A stretch of 64,000 nt of DNA from Methanothermobacter thermautotrophicus (GCF_014889545.1 NZ_QKOF01000006.1:1-64000); one strand, 5' to 3'. Shown: positions 30,923 to 40,229, counted from the stretch's first letter. Numbers and translations are program-made. The notes: a model not told the origin generated them from the letters alone.

Positions 30923-32872
30923 ATGCTAAGAATAGCCCTTGCAGGAAACCCGAATGTTGGAAAGAGCACCCTCTTCAATAACCTTACGGGGCTCAATCAG
31001 CACGTTGGAAACTGGCCAGGGAAGACAGTTGAGAAAAAAACAGGATACCTGAACTTCAGGGGAAATGATATTGAAATTACAGATCTCCCAGGGACCTACA
31101 GTCTCACAGCAGGATCCCCAGAGGAGGAGGTGGTCATTGATTATCTCCTTAATGAGAAACCGGACCTCATAATCAGCGTGGTTGATGCATCCAATATTGA
31201 GAGGAACCTCTACCTCACACTTCAGATACTTGAGTTCGGCCTCAACACCATCATAGCAGTGAATTTTAACAGTGAATCAGAGAAGAGGGGATACAGCCTT
31301 GATGAGAATAAACTTGAGGAACTGCTGGGTGTGCCGGTCATAAAGATTGAGGCCACCGAGGGTAACCAGGATGAATTACTTGAAGCAGCCATAAAACAGG
31401 TGAAAGGTACCCCTCCACAGATCAGATACGAGTTTTTGAGGTCAGATAACATTAAGGAATTCATTAAACTCCTTGAAGATATTGAGCTGGATGTTCCAGC
31501 TGAATGGGTCCTAATAAAACTTCTTGAAGGTGATAAAAAGGTGGCCTCAATGGTTGGGGAGGATATACTTGGGAGATTTGAAGGGATTCGCCGGATCCTT
31601 GAGGAGGAGCAATCTGCTGATGCCGACATCATGGTCTCAGATGCAAGGCATGGCCTCATAGAGGGTCTCCTGGAGAGGTCCCTCAGAAGACCCCCCATTG
31701 ACAGGGTAACGGTCTCTGAAATTATAGATCGTGTTGTCCTCAACAGGTACCTGGGGCTCCCGATTCTCCTGGGGGTGATGTGGTTGATCTTCCAGCTCAC
31801 ATTCACTGCAGGGGCTCCACTCACAGAACTGATTGATACTGGTGTATCCCACCTTGCAGAGGCAGTTCAGGGAGCCCCCGGGGACCAGTTTGTGCTGTCA
31901 ATGCTATCCGATGGCGTGATCGGGGGTGTCGGTTCAGTCCTTGTATTCACACCGAACATATTCATACTCTTCCTCCTCCTCACCTTCCTTGAGGATTCAG
32001 GATACCTGGCAAGGGCAGCCTTTGTCATGGATCGTGTAATGAATTCACTGGCGGGTCTGAGCGGCAGGTCATTCATCCCCATGATGCTTGGCTTCGGATG
32101 CTGTGTCCCCGGGGTAATGGCAACAAGGACAATAGGTTCTGAGAGGGAGAGGATTCTCACAAGCCTCATGATACCCTTCATGTCATGCAGTGCCAGGCTC
32201 CCGGTCTACGTGCTCTTCACATCAGCACTCTTTCCTGTCATCTACCGGGGATGGGTCATATTTTCCCTTTATATCATGGGCATTGCAGTGGCCATAATAA
32301 CCGCACGCCTGCTGGGTGAACTGGTCATGGGTGAAGGGTCACTATTCCTTATGGAGCTTCCACCCTACAGGATCCCAAGGCCCAGGACGCTCCTGATTCA
32401 CACATACCAGAGGACCATCCAGTTCATAAAGAAGGCTGGAACCATAATACTTGCAGGTTCGGTGTTCATATGGTTCCTTTCAGGCTTTCCAGGGGCAGAT
32501 GTTTCATCATCCCTGCTGGGAAGACTTGGCTCCATGGTGGCGCCCATCTTCCATCCACTCGGATTCGGGGACTGGCAGTCATCAATAGCCATAATATCTG
32601 GCTTTGCAGCAAAGGAGCTTGTTATAAGCGCCTTTGGAACAGTTTACGGTGCAGGTAATATCACAGCAACCATACAGGGAGCCTTCACACCACTTGAAGC
32701 CCTATCATTCATGGTATTTGTGCTGTTCTATACACCCTGCCTGGCGACACTGGCCGTTATAAAGGAGGAGGCAGGCACAAGGTGGGCCCTCTTCTCAGTG
32801 TTATACTCAGTGTTCGTGGCCTGGACAGCATCCTTCATCATATACACTGCCGGGACTTTGCTGGGCTACTGA
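30923..32872 (+). CDS. feoB: Ferrous iron transporter FeoB
   Basis: A 649-residue iron(II) transporter. The N-terminal G domain has G1 GNPNVGKST (8-16) and G3 DLPGTYS (54-60). The G4 position reads NFNS (114-117) instead of NxxD, which is unusual for guanine recognition. A helical GDI-like region (about 170-270) precedes the membrane domain, whose gate motifs are GFGCCVPGVMATR and SCSARLPVY. The protein is near the usual archaeal length of about 650 residues. It is coupled to feoA. Confidence 0.95.
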   Translation: MLRIALAGNPNVGKSTLFNNLTGLNQHVGNWPGKTVEKKTGYLNFRGNDIEITDLPGTYSLTAGSPEEEVVIDYLLNEKPDLIISVVDASNIERNLYLTLQILEFGLNTIIAVNFNSESEKRGYSLDENKLEELLGVPVIKIEATEGNQDELLEAAIKQVKGTPPQIRYEFLRSDNIKEFIKLLEDIELDVPAEWVLIKLLEGDKKVASMVGEDILGRFEGIRRILEEEQSADADIMVSDARHGLIEGLLERSLRRPPIDRVTVSEIIDRVVLNRYLGLPILLGVMWLIFQLTFTAGAPLTELIDTGVSHLAEAVQGAPGDQFVLSMLSDGVIGGVGSVLVFTPNIFILFLLLTFLEDSGYLARAAFVMDRVMNSLAGLSGRSFIPMMLGFGCCVPGVMATRTIGSERERILTSLMIPFMSCSARLPVYVLFTSALFPVIYRGWVIFSLYIMGIAVAIITARLLGELVMGEGSLFLMELPPYRIPRPRTLLIHTYQRTIQFIKKAGTIILAGSVFIWFLSGFPGADVSSSLLGRLGSMVAPIFHPLGFGDWQSSIAIISGFAAKELVISAFGTVYGAGNITATIQGAFTPLEALSFMVFVLFYTPCLATLAVIKEEAGTRWALFSVLYSVFVAWTASFIIYTAGTLLGY

Positions 32873-32913
32873 ACCGGATGCATTCATCAATTAACCATTA
32901 TGGAGGTGATCAA

Positions 32914-32961
32914 ATGGTATCCCGTGGAGGTATAAGGGGTGCGAAGAAGGCCAAAGATTAG
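32914..32961 (+). CDS. Putative 15-residue basic peptide after feoB
   Basis: GGAGGTGATC at 32902-32911, a 10-base match to the end of archaeal 16S rRNA, stands 2 bases before an ATG. The frame reads MVSRGGIRGAKKAKD and stops at 32961. It begins 41 bases after the feoB stop and is almost certainly on the feo transcript. The peptide is Gly/Lys/Arg-rich. The ribosome site is among the strongest in the window. It might be a FeoC-like accessory peptide or a translated regulatory ORF. Confidence 0.5.
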   Translation: MVSRGGIRGAKKAKD

Positions 32962-32967
32962 GCAGCT

Positions 32968-33291
32968 TTAAAATGTGAATACCATCTCAAGGTCTTCCAT
33001 TATATCAATAACGACCCTGTCAAAGCCTTCAAGCACTTCAACACCATCTATGAGCATACCCTGGGTTATACCCCTCGCCATGAGGTCTTCCTTCCTTGCA
33101 AAAACGTCCCCGGCCCTCAAAATCTCCCTGATGGTGTGGGAGTACTTGTTTCCTTCCATTGCAGCGTATACTCCGTTGGCTATCAGGTAAACCTTCAGGT
33201 CATCTTCATCCCAGATATCCAGGAGGTCCAGAAAGGTTTTGAAGCTGAGCTCCGAGGGGCTCTTTGTCACGAGAAAACCCACAGATCCCAT
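32968..33291 (-). CDS. DsrE/DsrH-like (TusB-type) small protein
   Basis: A 107-residue alpha/beta protein of the DsrEFH fold (GSVGFLVTKSPSELSF; LKVYLIANGVYAAMEG; RGITQGMLIDGVEVLEGFDRVV). It has no cysteine, as expected of a TusB/DsrH-like or structural subunit. The ATG at 33291 shares one base with the stop of the upstream Fe-S gene (TGATG). It is the last gene of a four-gene sulfur-relay-like operon. Confidence 0.7.
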   Translation of the reverse strand: MGSVGFLVTKSPSELSFKTFLDLLDIWDEDDLKVYLIANGVYAAMEGNKYSHTIREILRAGDVFARKEDLMARGITQGMLIDGVEVLEGFDRVVIDIMEDLEMVFTF

Positions 33292-33890
33292 CAGTAACCG
33301 CTCCAGCCAAGGGTCTCCATAAGATGTTCGCCGAGCACCTCCTCGAGGCAATGGACCTTCTCCTGCATCCAGGGCTCCTTAAGTGGCAGGCAGCTGTCAA
33401 GCTTCTGTTCACCGTTTAGCAACTTCATTGCAAATGCCATGCACGTGGATTCACCGCAGTCACCGCAGTTGCTGCCTGGCAGGCATCTGTGTACATCCAT
33501 GGGGCCGATGCGGCTTAGATCCCTTCCGCGCACCCCCTCCTTATAGGCCTCATAGGCATCGTTTATCTTTTTCATAATCTCCTCTATGATATCAAAGGCC
33601 TCATCAACGTCCTGTGTCTTGTTCATGCTCACCTTTCCTGAGGGGTAAAGACTTATGAGTCTATCATAGATTGTGAGGGTGAGTATGTTCTTCTTTTTAA
33701 CATAATTCACTGCACCTGGAGGGTACATGTTTGCAATTATGGGTATCACATCCCCGATATCAGCGTTAAGTTCCATGAGAACCCTTATTTTACCCTCACT
33801 CGCCACGCAGGGCTTTACCTGTTTAAGGATAACCTCCCTCACAAGGGATCCATCGGGCAGGACTTCCTTTTTGATTTCCTCCATATCCAT
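33291..33890 (-). CDS. Protein with C-terminal Fe-S cluster domain in the DsrE-like operon
   Basis: A 199-residue protein. The N-terminal 130 residues are an uncharacterised alpha/beta region (LKQVKPCVASEGKIRVLMELNADIGDV). The C-terminus holds CLPGSNCGDCGESTCMAFAM followed by KLDSCLPL. This matches the Fe-S domain of the acetyl-CoA decarbonylase gamma subunit and of corrinoid activators (C-x2-C-x4-C with a distant Cys). GAGGTG precedes the ATG. It sits between DsrE-like subunits, suggesting a sulfur- or electron-transfer partner. Confidence 0.75.
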   Translation of the reverse strand: MDMEEIKKEVLPDGSLVREVILKQVKPCVASEGKIRVLMELNADIGDVIPIIANMYPPGAVNYVKKKNILTLTIYDRLISLYPSGKVSMNKTQDVDEAFDIIEEIMKKINDAYEAYKEGVRGRDLSRIGPMDVHRCLPGSNCGDCGESTCMAFAMKLLNGEQKLDSCLPLKEPWMQEKVHCLEEVLGEHLMETLGWSGY

Positions 33891-33899
33891 CAGGACACC

Positions 33900-34256
33900 T
33901 CATATTTTAAGAATTGCGGTTTCAGATTTTGCAGATAGTATTTCATGAAGTTCTTCGTCATTTATTATCTCTGCAGCCTCTACAAGGTCCTCCTCTTCAA
34001 GACCCCTCTCCTTGAGGGATCTTTCATGCACAAAGACACTCCCCTCGGGGAATATAAGGTAGGTGAGTTCCTCAACATTTGGGTATCCAATGGCCTCTGA
34101 GACCTGATCAGCCACTGCAGCATAGACACCATCCTCCATCAGGAGGACATCAGCATCCAGTGAACTGTTAAGACAGGCTATGACAATATAGAGGCCACTG
34201 AACGCGTTTTCGCATCCATAGGGGGCTCTGTCGATTATTATGAGGGCGGATTTCAT
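33900..34256 (-). CDS. DsrE/DsrF-like (TusC-type) protein
   Basis: A 118-residue DsrE-family protein: SALIIIDRAPYGCENAFSGLYIVIACL at the N-terminus, then DADVLLMEDGVYAAV. The position of one Cys before the first helix (PYGCENA) resembles TusC/DsrF. It lies one base after the upstream DsrE-like gene and 9 bases before the Fe-S protein. It probably forms a hetero-oligomer with its neighbours, as in TusBCD. Confidence 0.75.
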   Translation of the reverse strand: MKSALIIIDRAPYGCENAFSGLYIVIACLNSSLDADVLLMEDGVYAAVADQVSEAIGYPNVEELTYLIFPEGSVFVHERSLKERGLEEEDLVEAAEIINDEELHEILSAKSETAILKI

Positions 34257-34257
34257 G

Positions 34258-34623
34258 CTAACATCCCAGGGTTATAACTCGGTGACTCTCCTTTATCCAT
34301 TCTCCAAGATCATAAACGCTTTTTATTTCAACGCCCTTTATGTAAGGCCTTTCTGAGCATGTGTACCCCCTTGCAGTGGAACATCTTATGCAAGATATTA
34401 CTTGGACCCCGTCCATTACAAGTGACCTGAGTCTCTCTGCAGTATTAGGGAATGACTGGGGGGCCTGGTTCCTTTTCGGTATATGCGTCCCGTCCATGTA
34501 GAGGAATATTCTGACATCGTAACCATTTTTGATTGCGCTTTCAGCCATCTCAAATGCTATATCTGCATACTGGTAACGGTAGGGCCCCTCTGTGACGACT
34601 ATTGTGAGGATCTTTTTTTCCAT
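34258..34623 (-). CDS. DsrE-like (TusD-type) sulfur-relay protein
   Basis: A 121-residue DsrE-family protein: ILTIVVTEGPYRYQYADIAFEMAESA and VRIFLYMDGTHIPK. Four cysteines are present: C78, C81, C89 and the C-terminal C121. C81 in CSTARG sits where TusD/DsrE have the persulfide-carrying Cys. The ATG at 34623 is chosen over a longer frame from 34704: a TATA-like ATTTATTTTATG lies at 34641-34652, about 24 bases upstream, and no ribosome site is seen, so the mRNA is probably leaderless. It heads the operon. Confidence 0.75.
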   Translation of the reverse strand: MEKKILTIVVTEGPYRYQYADIAFEMAESAIKNGYDVRIFLYMDGTHIPKRNQAPQSFPNTAERLRSLVMDGVQVISCIRCSTARGYTCSERPYIKGVEIKSVYDLGEWIKESHRVITLGC

Positions 34624-34732
34624 GGTTCTATCTTGATGGCCATAAAATAAATAATTTATTATGAATAATAATGATAGTTTATCAGTGATGATACTATCTC
34701 CCATCAGGCTTTTCAGACTTAATCAAGATCTA

Positions 34733-35377
34733 TTAATCCCGAAGGGCCCTCTCGAAGGCCTCACTGTGCATCCTGGCAGCCATCTCCTTCTTGCACTCAT
34801 CATCTGAAAATAGCCTCATCTTGGGGGCACGGCAGGGATAGAGCTGTACCTTCAGCCCGGCCTTTAATGGGAGATCCTGGGCATCCGCACCGGTAAGTTC
34901 CTCTGCAACGAAGAGTGTGGCTCCACAGGGAGAAGATCTAAGGACCCTTATCTCCTTAACTCTGTCCCCTTCAAGGTCCACCTCAACCAGGGGCCTTCCA
35001 AACCTTGACACGAATTCATCAAAGGAGGGGTTACCGTTCTCCTCCAGGTCGCACATGTTCTCAGGGGCTGTCACGTTCCCGTAACTCAGGAGCTGGTTCC
35101 TGAATCCCTCACCCCTCCAGGCCCCTATGATTATCCAGTCGACGTCACTGTGAATGCGGTCAACGAGTTCCAGGGTGAGGTCAGGGTGGAGTATGTAGGT
35201 TATCACAATATCTGCTGACACTATGGCTTTGAGTTTATCGGCGGGTATATCAACATCATCTGCAAATATGCCGCAGGGAGACTCAAGTTCAATGAACAGT
35301 GTTTCGAATTCACGGGCTATGTTCTCATAGGCCCTTTCACCGTAGGGCCCGTCTGTCACGATGGCAACCTTGAGCAT
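34733..35377 (-). CDS. DUF166 family protein
   Basis: A 214-residue archaeal protein of the DUF166 family, of unproved function (sometimes labelled thymidylate-synthase-like in databases). It starts [20 protein letters not shown], recalling DsrE-like flavodoxin folds. Conserved cysteines lie in [22 protein letters not shown] and LYPCRAPKM. It follows the ArsC-like gene by 19 bases and is probably co-transcribed. The Cys pattern would suit a metal or cluster. Confidence 0.75.
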   Translation of the reverse strand: MLKVAIVTDGPYGERAYENIAREFETLFIELESPCGIFADDVDIPADKLKAIVSADIVITYILHPDLTLELVDRIHSDVDWIIIGAWRGEGFRNQLLSYGNVTAPENMCDLEENGNPSFDEFVSRFGRPLVEVDLEGDRVKEIRVLRSSPCGATLFVAEELTGADAQDLPLKAGLKVQLYPCRAPKMRLFSDDECKKEMAARMHSEAFERALRD

Positions 35378-35396
35378 GAAATCACCTCTCTCCAGA

Positions 35397-35786
35397 TCAC
35401 TTTTCAGGGTTGAACTCCTTCCTTATCCACTCAGAGATTTCATCACGGACCCTTCTGAGGGTATCAATATCTGCACCCCTGGGGTCAGGAAATTTAGCAT
35501 GAAGGTACCTCTCCCCACCCAGGAATACAGGGCATGCCTCATCGCAGAGGCTTGCAACGATGTCAAATTTTTCACCCTCAAATTCCCTGAGACTCTTTGG
35601 TCTGTGGCCAGTAATGTCCACACCAATCTCCTTCATGACCTGTATGGTCAGGGGGCTGATCTCCTTCGGGTCACTGCCAGCACTGTGAACCTCATAGTGA
35701 TCACCGTAAATGGCCCTGAGTATCCCCTCAGCCATCTGGGACCTCCCTGAGTTATTCCTGCATATGAATAGAACCTTAATCTTCAT
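35397..35786 (-). CDS. arsC: Arsenate reductase / low-molecular-weight phosphatase-type protein
   Basis: A 129-residue protein with the P-loop [13 protein letters not shown] right after the first strand and a second redox pair in [10 protein letters not shown]. This fits thioredoxin-coupled ArsC reductases, which share the phosphatase fold, better than a plain tyrosine phosphatase. It reduces arsenate to arsenite. AGGGAG precedes the ATG. No arsenite exporter is next to it, so a phosphatase-like role stays possible. Confidence 0.8.
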   Translation of the reverse strand: MKIKVLFICRNNSGRSQMAEGILRAIYGDHYEVHSAGSDPKEISPLTIQVMKEIGVDITGHRPKSLREFEGEKFDIVASLCDEACPVFLGGERYLHAKFPDPRGADIDTLRRVRDEISEWIRKEFNPEK

Positions 35787-35908
35787 GTTTGATGCTCCCT
35801 TACAAGTACCACACCACTATTAATGTATTCAAATTTATAAATATATCTGAATTATTTATAAAATGAAGAAGAGATGTATATTTGATAACTCCTAGGAGAA
35901 AGGGATAG

Positions 35909-37261
35909 ATGAGAGTTGTTATAGTTGGCGGTGGGGCTGGAGGACTTTCAACGGCCTCAAATATAAGGAAATATGATAAGGAAGCAGATATAAAGGTCAT
36001 AACCCGTGATAAGCACGTGGCATATTCCCCCTGCGCAATACCCTACGTTATGTGCGGTGAGGTGGAATGCTTTGATGATATAGTTATGCACACTCCCGAG
36101 GACTACAGGGAGAGGAACATAGATATCCTCACTGAAACAGAGGTCGAGTCAATAGACCCTCAAAAAAGGACTGTAACCTACAGGGGAAAGGATGGGGTCA
36201 CTGAGATACCCTACGACGTCCTTGTCCTTGCGACTGGCGGATCACCATTCATACCACCGGTCGAGGGCACAGACCTTGAGGGTGTATTCACCATAAGGAC
36301 CCTCACAGATGGTGAAAGGATAACCGAATGGGCATCAAAAAGTAAGAGTGCAGTGGTGGTGGGTGCCGGACTCATAGGCCTTGAGATAGCCTACGGCCTC
36401 CTGAGGATGGGCCTTGAGGTTACCGTAACAGAGATGCTCCCCCAGATAGTCCCCAGATCCCTGGATCCGGACATGGCAGCCATAGTTCAGGGTTACCTTG
36501 AGGAGAAGGGCATCCGGGTTATCCTCGGCAAGGCCCTTGACCGGATAGTGGGTGATGAGAGGGTCGAGGGCGTTGTGGTTGGAGATGAGTGCCTTGAGGC
36601 GGATCTTGTTGTCCTGGCCACAGGTGTGAGGCCTGAGACTAAGCTTGCCAGAATGGCTGGCTGTGAAATCGGGCAGTGGGCTGTTAAGGTCAATGAGAGG
36701 ATGCAGACAAGTGTGCCTGACATATACGCGGTTGGTGACTGTGTTGAGGTGTACGATGCAGTCACGGGATTCAGGACCCAGTCACCCCTGGGTTCAACTG
36801 CTGTCAGACAGGCAAGGGTGGCTGCAAAGAACATAGTGGGTATTGATGCAAGTTTCAGGCCAGTACTTAACGCCATGGTATCAAAGATAGGGGAACTTGA
36901 ATTCGGTGCAGTGGGCCTCACAGAGGTCATGGCCCTCCAGAATGGTATAAAGGTGGTATCAGGTAAGAAGAGGGCCCTCACAAAGGCCAGATATTACCCT
37001 GGTGCCGAGAGGATAGATGTTAAGATGATATGTGACCTCAGTGGAAGGATAATCGGATGCCAGATGGTTGCAAAGGAGAGGGTAGCTGAGAGGGTTGATA
37101 CCATGTCCCTTGCCATCTCCCAGGGACTCACATGTTCTGAACTCTCTGAGACTGAGTTCTCCTATGCGCCTCCTGTCTCAATGGTAATAGATCCCATAAT
37201 CCTTGCAGCAGAGGATGCCTGTGAAAAACTGAAAAGGGTGAATGGCAGACCACGGGATTGA
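35909..37261 (+). CDS. FAD-dependent NADH oxidase / CoA-disulfide reductase-type enzyme
   Basis: A 450-residue pyridine-nucleotide-disulfide oxidoreductase. The FAD motif is GGGAGGLSTASNIRK at 7-21 and the single redox Cys is in AYSPCAIPY (about residue 42). The NAD motif is VVVGAGLIGLEIAYGL, and FAD closes at TSVPDIYAVGDCVEV. This is the CoADR/NOX group that reduces O2, CoA disulfide or persulfides with NAD(P)H. AGGAG and GGGAT precede the ATG. Together with the divergent DUF166/ArsC pair and the nearby MsvR locus it suits a redox-defence role; the true substrate is unknown. Confidence 0.85.
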   Translation: MRVVIVGGGAGGLSTASNIRKYDKEADIKVITRDKHVAYSPCAIPYVMCGEVECFDDIVMHTPEDYRERNIDILTETEVESIDPQKRTVTYRGKDGVTEIPYDVLVLATGGSPFIPPVEGTDLEGVFTIRTLTDGERITEWASKSKSAVVVGAGLIGLEIAYGLLRMGLEVTVTEMLPQIVPRSLDPDMAAIVQGYLEEKGIRVILGKALDRIVGDERVEGVVVGDECLEADLVVLATGVRPETKLARMAGCEIGQWAVKVNERMQTSVPDIYAVGDCVEVYDAVTGFRTQSPLGSTAVRQARVAAKNIVGIDASFRPVLNAMVSKIGELEFGAVGLTEVMALQNGIKVVSGKKRALTKARYYPGAERIDVKMICDLSGRIIGCQMVAKERVAERVDTMSLAISQGLTCSELSETEFSYAPPVSMVIDPIILAAEDACEKLKRVNGRPRD

Positions 37262-37266
37262 TTGAG

Positions 37267-38019
37267 ATGAAACATTTCCTGGTGACTCCAGCGGCGGGTA
37301 AACGTCTAATAGCCTGGGGGATGCTTGAACACCCATCCATCAGGAGGGTGCTTGAGAAGGGTACGCTGGTCATAATTGCAGGGACAACCAATGGTTACAT
37401 AGCCGAGGAGATCCTTGGACAGCTGGGAGAGGACGGTTTTGACCGTCGCGGATTTCACAGGGGAATCATAAGGCCCCCCTACTTCAGGGGGGAAAGTCTC
37501 GACCATGAATTTCAGGGTGATGTGGTGATCAGGAATGGTGGATGGGAGCCAGGGATCACAATCTTTGATGTGGCAGATGAACTTGGAAGGGGTGATGTGG
37601 TCCTAAAGGGAGCCAACGCCCTTGAATACAGCTCAAGAAGGGCAGCGGTCTACATAGGTAACCCCATGGGAGGCACCGTGTTTCCAGCACTCCAGGCAGC
37701 TGTGGGCAGAAAAACAGAACTTATAGTCCCGGTGGGGCTTGAAAAGATGATACACGGTGAACTTGACACTATAGCGCTCAAAATGAACTCTGCAGGCACC
37801 AGGGGCCCCGGACTGTTACCTGTACCCGGGGAGGTCTTCACGGAGGTGGACGCCCTGAGGCTTCTGGCCGGTGTGGAGGCAGAACCGGTTGGAGCTGGAG
37901 GCGTCCATGGGGCTGAGGGGTCCGTTCACCTCCTGCTTGAGGGCAGCGAAGGGTCCCTCAGACATGCGGAGGATATACTGAAGCGTGCTGGCATGGAGAG
38001 ACCCTACGCCGATTTTTGA
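37267..38019 (+). CDS. Conserved archaeal protein of unknown function
   Basis: A 250-residue protein I do not recognise. It looks soluble, with alternating beta and helix: KGTLVIIAGTTNGYIAEEIL, GDVVLKGANALEYSSRRAAVYIG, TELIVPVGLEKMIHGELD. The Gly-rich turns and GTTNG suggest nucleotide or cofactor binding. The ATG at 37267 comes 5 bases after the stop of the flavoenzyme, so the two are probably co-transcribed; a TTG at 37258 is an alternative. The C-terminal region (GAGGVHGAEGSVHLLLEG) is Gly-rich. Confidence 0.6.
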   Translation: MKHFLVTPAAGKRLIAWGMLEHPSIRRVLEKGTLVIIAGTTNGYIAEEILGQLGEDGFDRRGFHRGIIRPPYFRGESLDHEFQGDVVIRNGGWEPGITIFDVADELGRGDVVLKGANALEYSSRRAAVYIGNPMGGTVFPALQAAVGRKTELIVPVGLEKMIHGELDTIALKMNSAGTRGPGLLPVPGEVFTEVDALRLLAGVEAEPVGAGGVHGAEGSVHLLLEGSEGSLRHAEDILKRAGMERPYADF

Positions 38020-38056
38020 TTCACTGCCTCAAACCACACTCTGAATCTCAGCGCAC

Positions 38057-38587
38057 CTATTTTTTTGATATCTGTGAAAGTTCAATGATGTGTCCATGCT
38101 CCCCTTCCTTTCTTTTTATACGATACCTGTATCCTCTGCTTCTTTCAAGGGCTGCAGCAGCTGTGTTTGCATAGGGACATGTTGATAACAGCACACCATC
38201 ATCCTCCAGGGAGCGGCAGAATCCATAGAACATGCAGTTTTTCACATTTAGGATGTTTTCAGCGTCACGGCTGATTGATGCTGCAAATCCATGTTCAATG
38301 AAGTATTCTGTAACTGATTTCAGGGGATCATCCCCTGGGTTGATGTTCTCTGCAATCACGGACCCCATTTTCCTTGTAACTGCCTGGGACCCCTTCCCCA
38401 GGACCTTCCATAGTCCCACAGTCATGGCCCTGAACAGGAGTATGAGGGGGTCCTGACCCCCCATGGACTCCGCGGAATCCTCAAACTCCTCCTTCCCAAC
38501 ACCACACCAGGGGCACACCCATCCATCATCCAGCAGCTCAAATTCACCCTCAGGGATCTGATAGCCGCATATCCTGCAGATCTTCAT
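38057..38587 (-). CDS. Rubredoxin-like protein with C-terminal extension
   Basis: A 176-residue protein. The N-terminus is a rubredoxin-type FeS4 site, C4-x2-C7 and C25-x2-C28, with the short inter-pair spacing seen in rubrerythrin tails. A C-terminal domain (about 60-176) contains CMFYGFCRSL and STCPYANTAAAALE. It follows the rubrerythrin gene by 2 bases in the fprA operon; the published locus (fpaA-rlp-rub) has an equivalent. It likely passes electrons to the rubrerythrin, which lacks its own rubredoxin domain. Confidence 0.78.
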   Translation of the reverse strand: MKICRICGYQIPEGEFELLDDGWVCPWCGVGKEEFEDSAESMGGQDPLILLFRAMTVGLWKVLGKGSQAVTRKMGSVIAENINPGDDPLKSVTEYFIEHGFAASISRDAENILNVKNCMFYGFCRSLEDDGVLLSTCPYANTAAAALERSRGYRYRIKRKEGEHGHIIELSQISKK

Positions 38588-38589
38588 GG

Positions 38590-39003
38590 TTATCCCTGGA
38601 AGTACCTCTCTAGGAGTCCCTTCAGCATGGCCGCATGCCTTCCCTCGTCCCTTGAACTCTCATCAAAGAAGTCATGTGCCTCATCAACACCGCATTCCCT
38701 TGCCCTGAGGGCTGCCTCACGTTTCTCCCTGTTAGCTGCCTCCTCCCCCTCAAGCATCATCTCAAGGTTTTCCCGGAGGTTTCCCATGATCACACCATTT
38801 AGCTCTGCAAAGTGGGCTGCATGCTCGGCTTCTTCGAGGGCTATCCTCCTTAAGACCTCTGCAACCTCGGGGAGGCCCTCGCGCTGGGCCTGCCTTGCCA
38901 TTGCAAGGTAGATACCGACCTCACTGCACTCTCCCCTGAAGTTTGCATCCACAACCTTCTCAATTTCAGTGCCCCTGCAGACACCTGTGATGTTTTCATT
39001 CAT
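38590..39003 (-). CDS. Rubrerythrin-type diiron protein
   Basis: A 137-residue four-helix ferritin-like protein with diiron ligands in [42 protein letters not shown] and [14 protein letters not shown]. It reduces hydrogen peroxide. There is no rubredoxin tail; the next gene supplies one. The ATG at 39003 has AGGTG 6 bases upstream and overlaps the end of fprA by 8 bases; 39009 is possible. Part of the MsvR-controlled oxidative-stress operon. Confidence 0.85.
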   Translation of the reverse strand: MNENITGVCRGTEIEKVVDANFRGECSEVGIYLAMARQAQREGLPEVAEVLRRIALEEAEHAAHFAELNGVIMGNLRENLEMMLEGEEAANREKREAALRARECGVDEAHDFFDESSRDEGRHAAMLKGLLERYFQG

Positions 39004-40210
39004 TGACATCACCTGCAAGCCTTCTCCCTGCTTCGAAGCATGCATCGAGTTCCTCCTGGTCCGGGACATAGTAGACTTCATCCTCCTCCACAACATCGAA
39101 TCCAGCATCCGCGAGGAGTTTCCGGATGGTCCCGGTGGCACCTCCCCTGCCACCCATTGAGCCGAATACCATGGCCCTCCTCTTACCTGTCCTGTTGAAT
39201 TTCAGGCCACGGAGGTACATGAGGAGGTCACCAACGCTTGGGTAGGGTTCATCGTAGATTGTGGGCGCTCCGAGGGCAATGGCGTGGCTGTCAAGTATGT
39301 CCTTCACGATCTCGCTGCGGTCGTCCTCATGGAGGTAATACACCCTCACATCAGCGCCCTCGCTCATTGCACCCTCGGCTATCGCATGGGCCATGAGGGC
39401 TGTGGAGTGGTGCATGGTGTCGTAGATGACGGTGACCTTCTTCTCCACTTTACCGGTGGCCCAGTCAGTGTATGCCCCTATTATCTTCATGGGGTCGGTC
39501 CATATCTGACCGTGGGAGGGTGCTATCATCTCTATCTTCTCAAGGAGGCCGAGTTCCTTGACCTCATCGAACTTCCTGAGCACAAGCTTTGACAGGGGTG
39601 TTATGAGGTTTGCATAGAATTTTTTGGCTGCATCCATGAGGACGTATTCTGGTATCTCAGTGTCGAGTCGTTGTGGATAGCATAGGTGCTGCCCGAAGGC
39701 GTCATTTGAGAACAGTATGCCGGTATCAAGGAAGGTGAACATGCTGTCTGGCCAGTGGAGCAGTGGCGCCTCAAGGAAGGTGAGGGTCTTCCCTCCGAGG
39801 TCAATGGAATTTCCGGTCTTCACTGTGCGGAACTCTGTGCCCTCAAGGGCAGGATAATGCTTGATCAGTCCCTCCACGGCAACTTCTGTGCAGTGGATCT
39901 CTGCATCAGGGAATCTCCTGTGGAGTTCAACCAGCAATCCGCTGTGGTCCTTTTCAACGTGGTTCTGGACTATGTAGTCCACCTTAATCTCCCTTCCCTC
40001 ACGTTTGAATGCATCCTCCATCCTTGCCATTAGTTCCGGAGAGGTGCCCGGGTAGGAGTTGTCGATCAGTGCCACGTGTTCGTCTCCAAATACAAGGTAG
40101 GCGTTGTAGGTTGTCCCATGGAGTGTGTATCCATGGTAGTTTCTGATGTCCCAGTCAAGGACACCGACCCAGTATACTCCATCTGCTATCTTCTCTGACC
40201 TTGCCTTCAT
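38996..40210 (-). CDS. fprA: F420H2 oxidase (flavodiiron protein)
   Basis: A 404-residue flavodiiron enzyme that reduces O2 to water with F420H2. The metallo-beta-lactamase-like domain carries the diiron ligands H84-x-E86-x-D88-H89 (NHVEKDHSG), then further ligands in [13 protein letters not shown] and APSHGQIW. The flavodoxin domain starts near residue 255 ([20 protein letters not shown]), with [14 protein letters not shown] binding FMN. It heads the operon with rubrerythrin and rubredoxin-like genes. The M. thermautotrophicus operon (fpaA, MTH1350) is known to be regulated by MsvR, encoded divergently here. Confidence 0.96.
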   Translation of the reverse strand: MKARSEKIADGVYWVGVLDWDIRNYHGYTLHGTTYNAYLVFGDEHVALIDNSYPGTSPELMARMEDAFKREGREIKVDYIVQNHVEKDHSGLLVELHRRFPDAEIHCTEVAVEGLIKHYPALEGTEFRTVKTGNSIDLGGKTLTFLEAPLLHWPDSMFTFLDTGILFSNDAFGQHLCYPQRLDTEIPEYVLMDAAKKFYANLITPLSKLVLRKFDEVKELGLLEKIEMIAPSHGQIWTDPMKIIGAYTDWATGKVEKKVTVIYDTMHHSTALMAHAIAEGAMSEGADVRVYYLHEDDRSEIVKDILDSHAIALGAPTIYDEPYPSVGDLLMYLRGLKFNRTGKRRAMVFGSMGGRGGATGTIRKLLADAGFDVVEEDEVYYVPDQEELDACFEAGRRLAGDVNE

Positions 40211-40229
40211 TGTATCACCATATATTTAG

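Noticed and set aside
34258-34704. A 148-residue TusD-like protein starting at 34704
   Set aside because: The added N-terminus (LSLLFIINYLFYGHQDRT) is unlike the family and covers the AT-rich promoter region.
38996-39153. A 187-residue rubrerythrin with a long Arg/Ser-rich N-terminus
   Set aside because: The extension overlaps fprA in another frame; the ATG at 39003 behind AGGTG starts the recognised four-helix protein.
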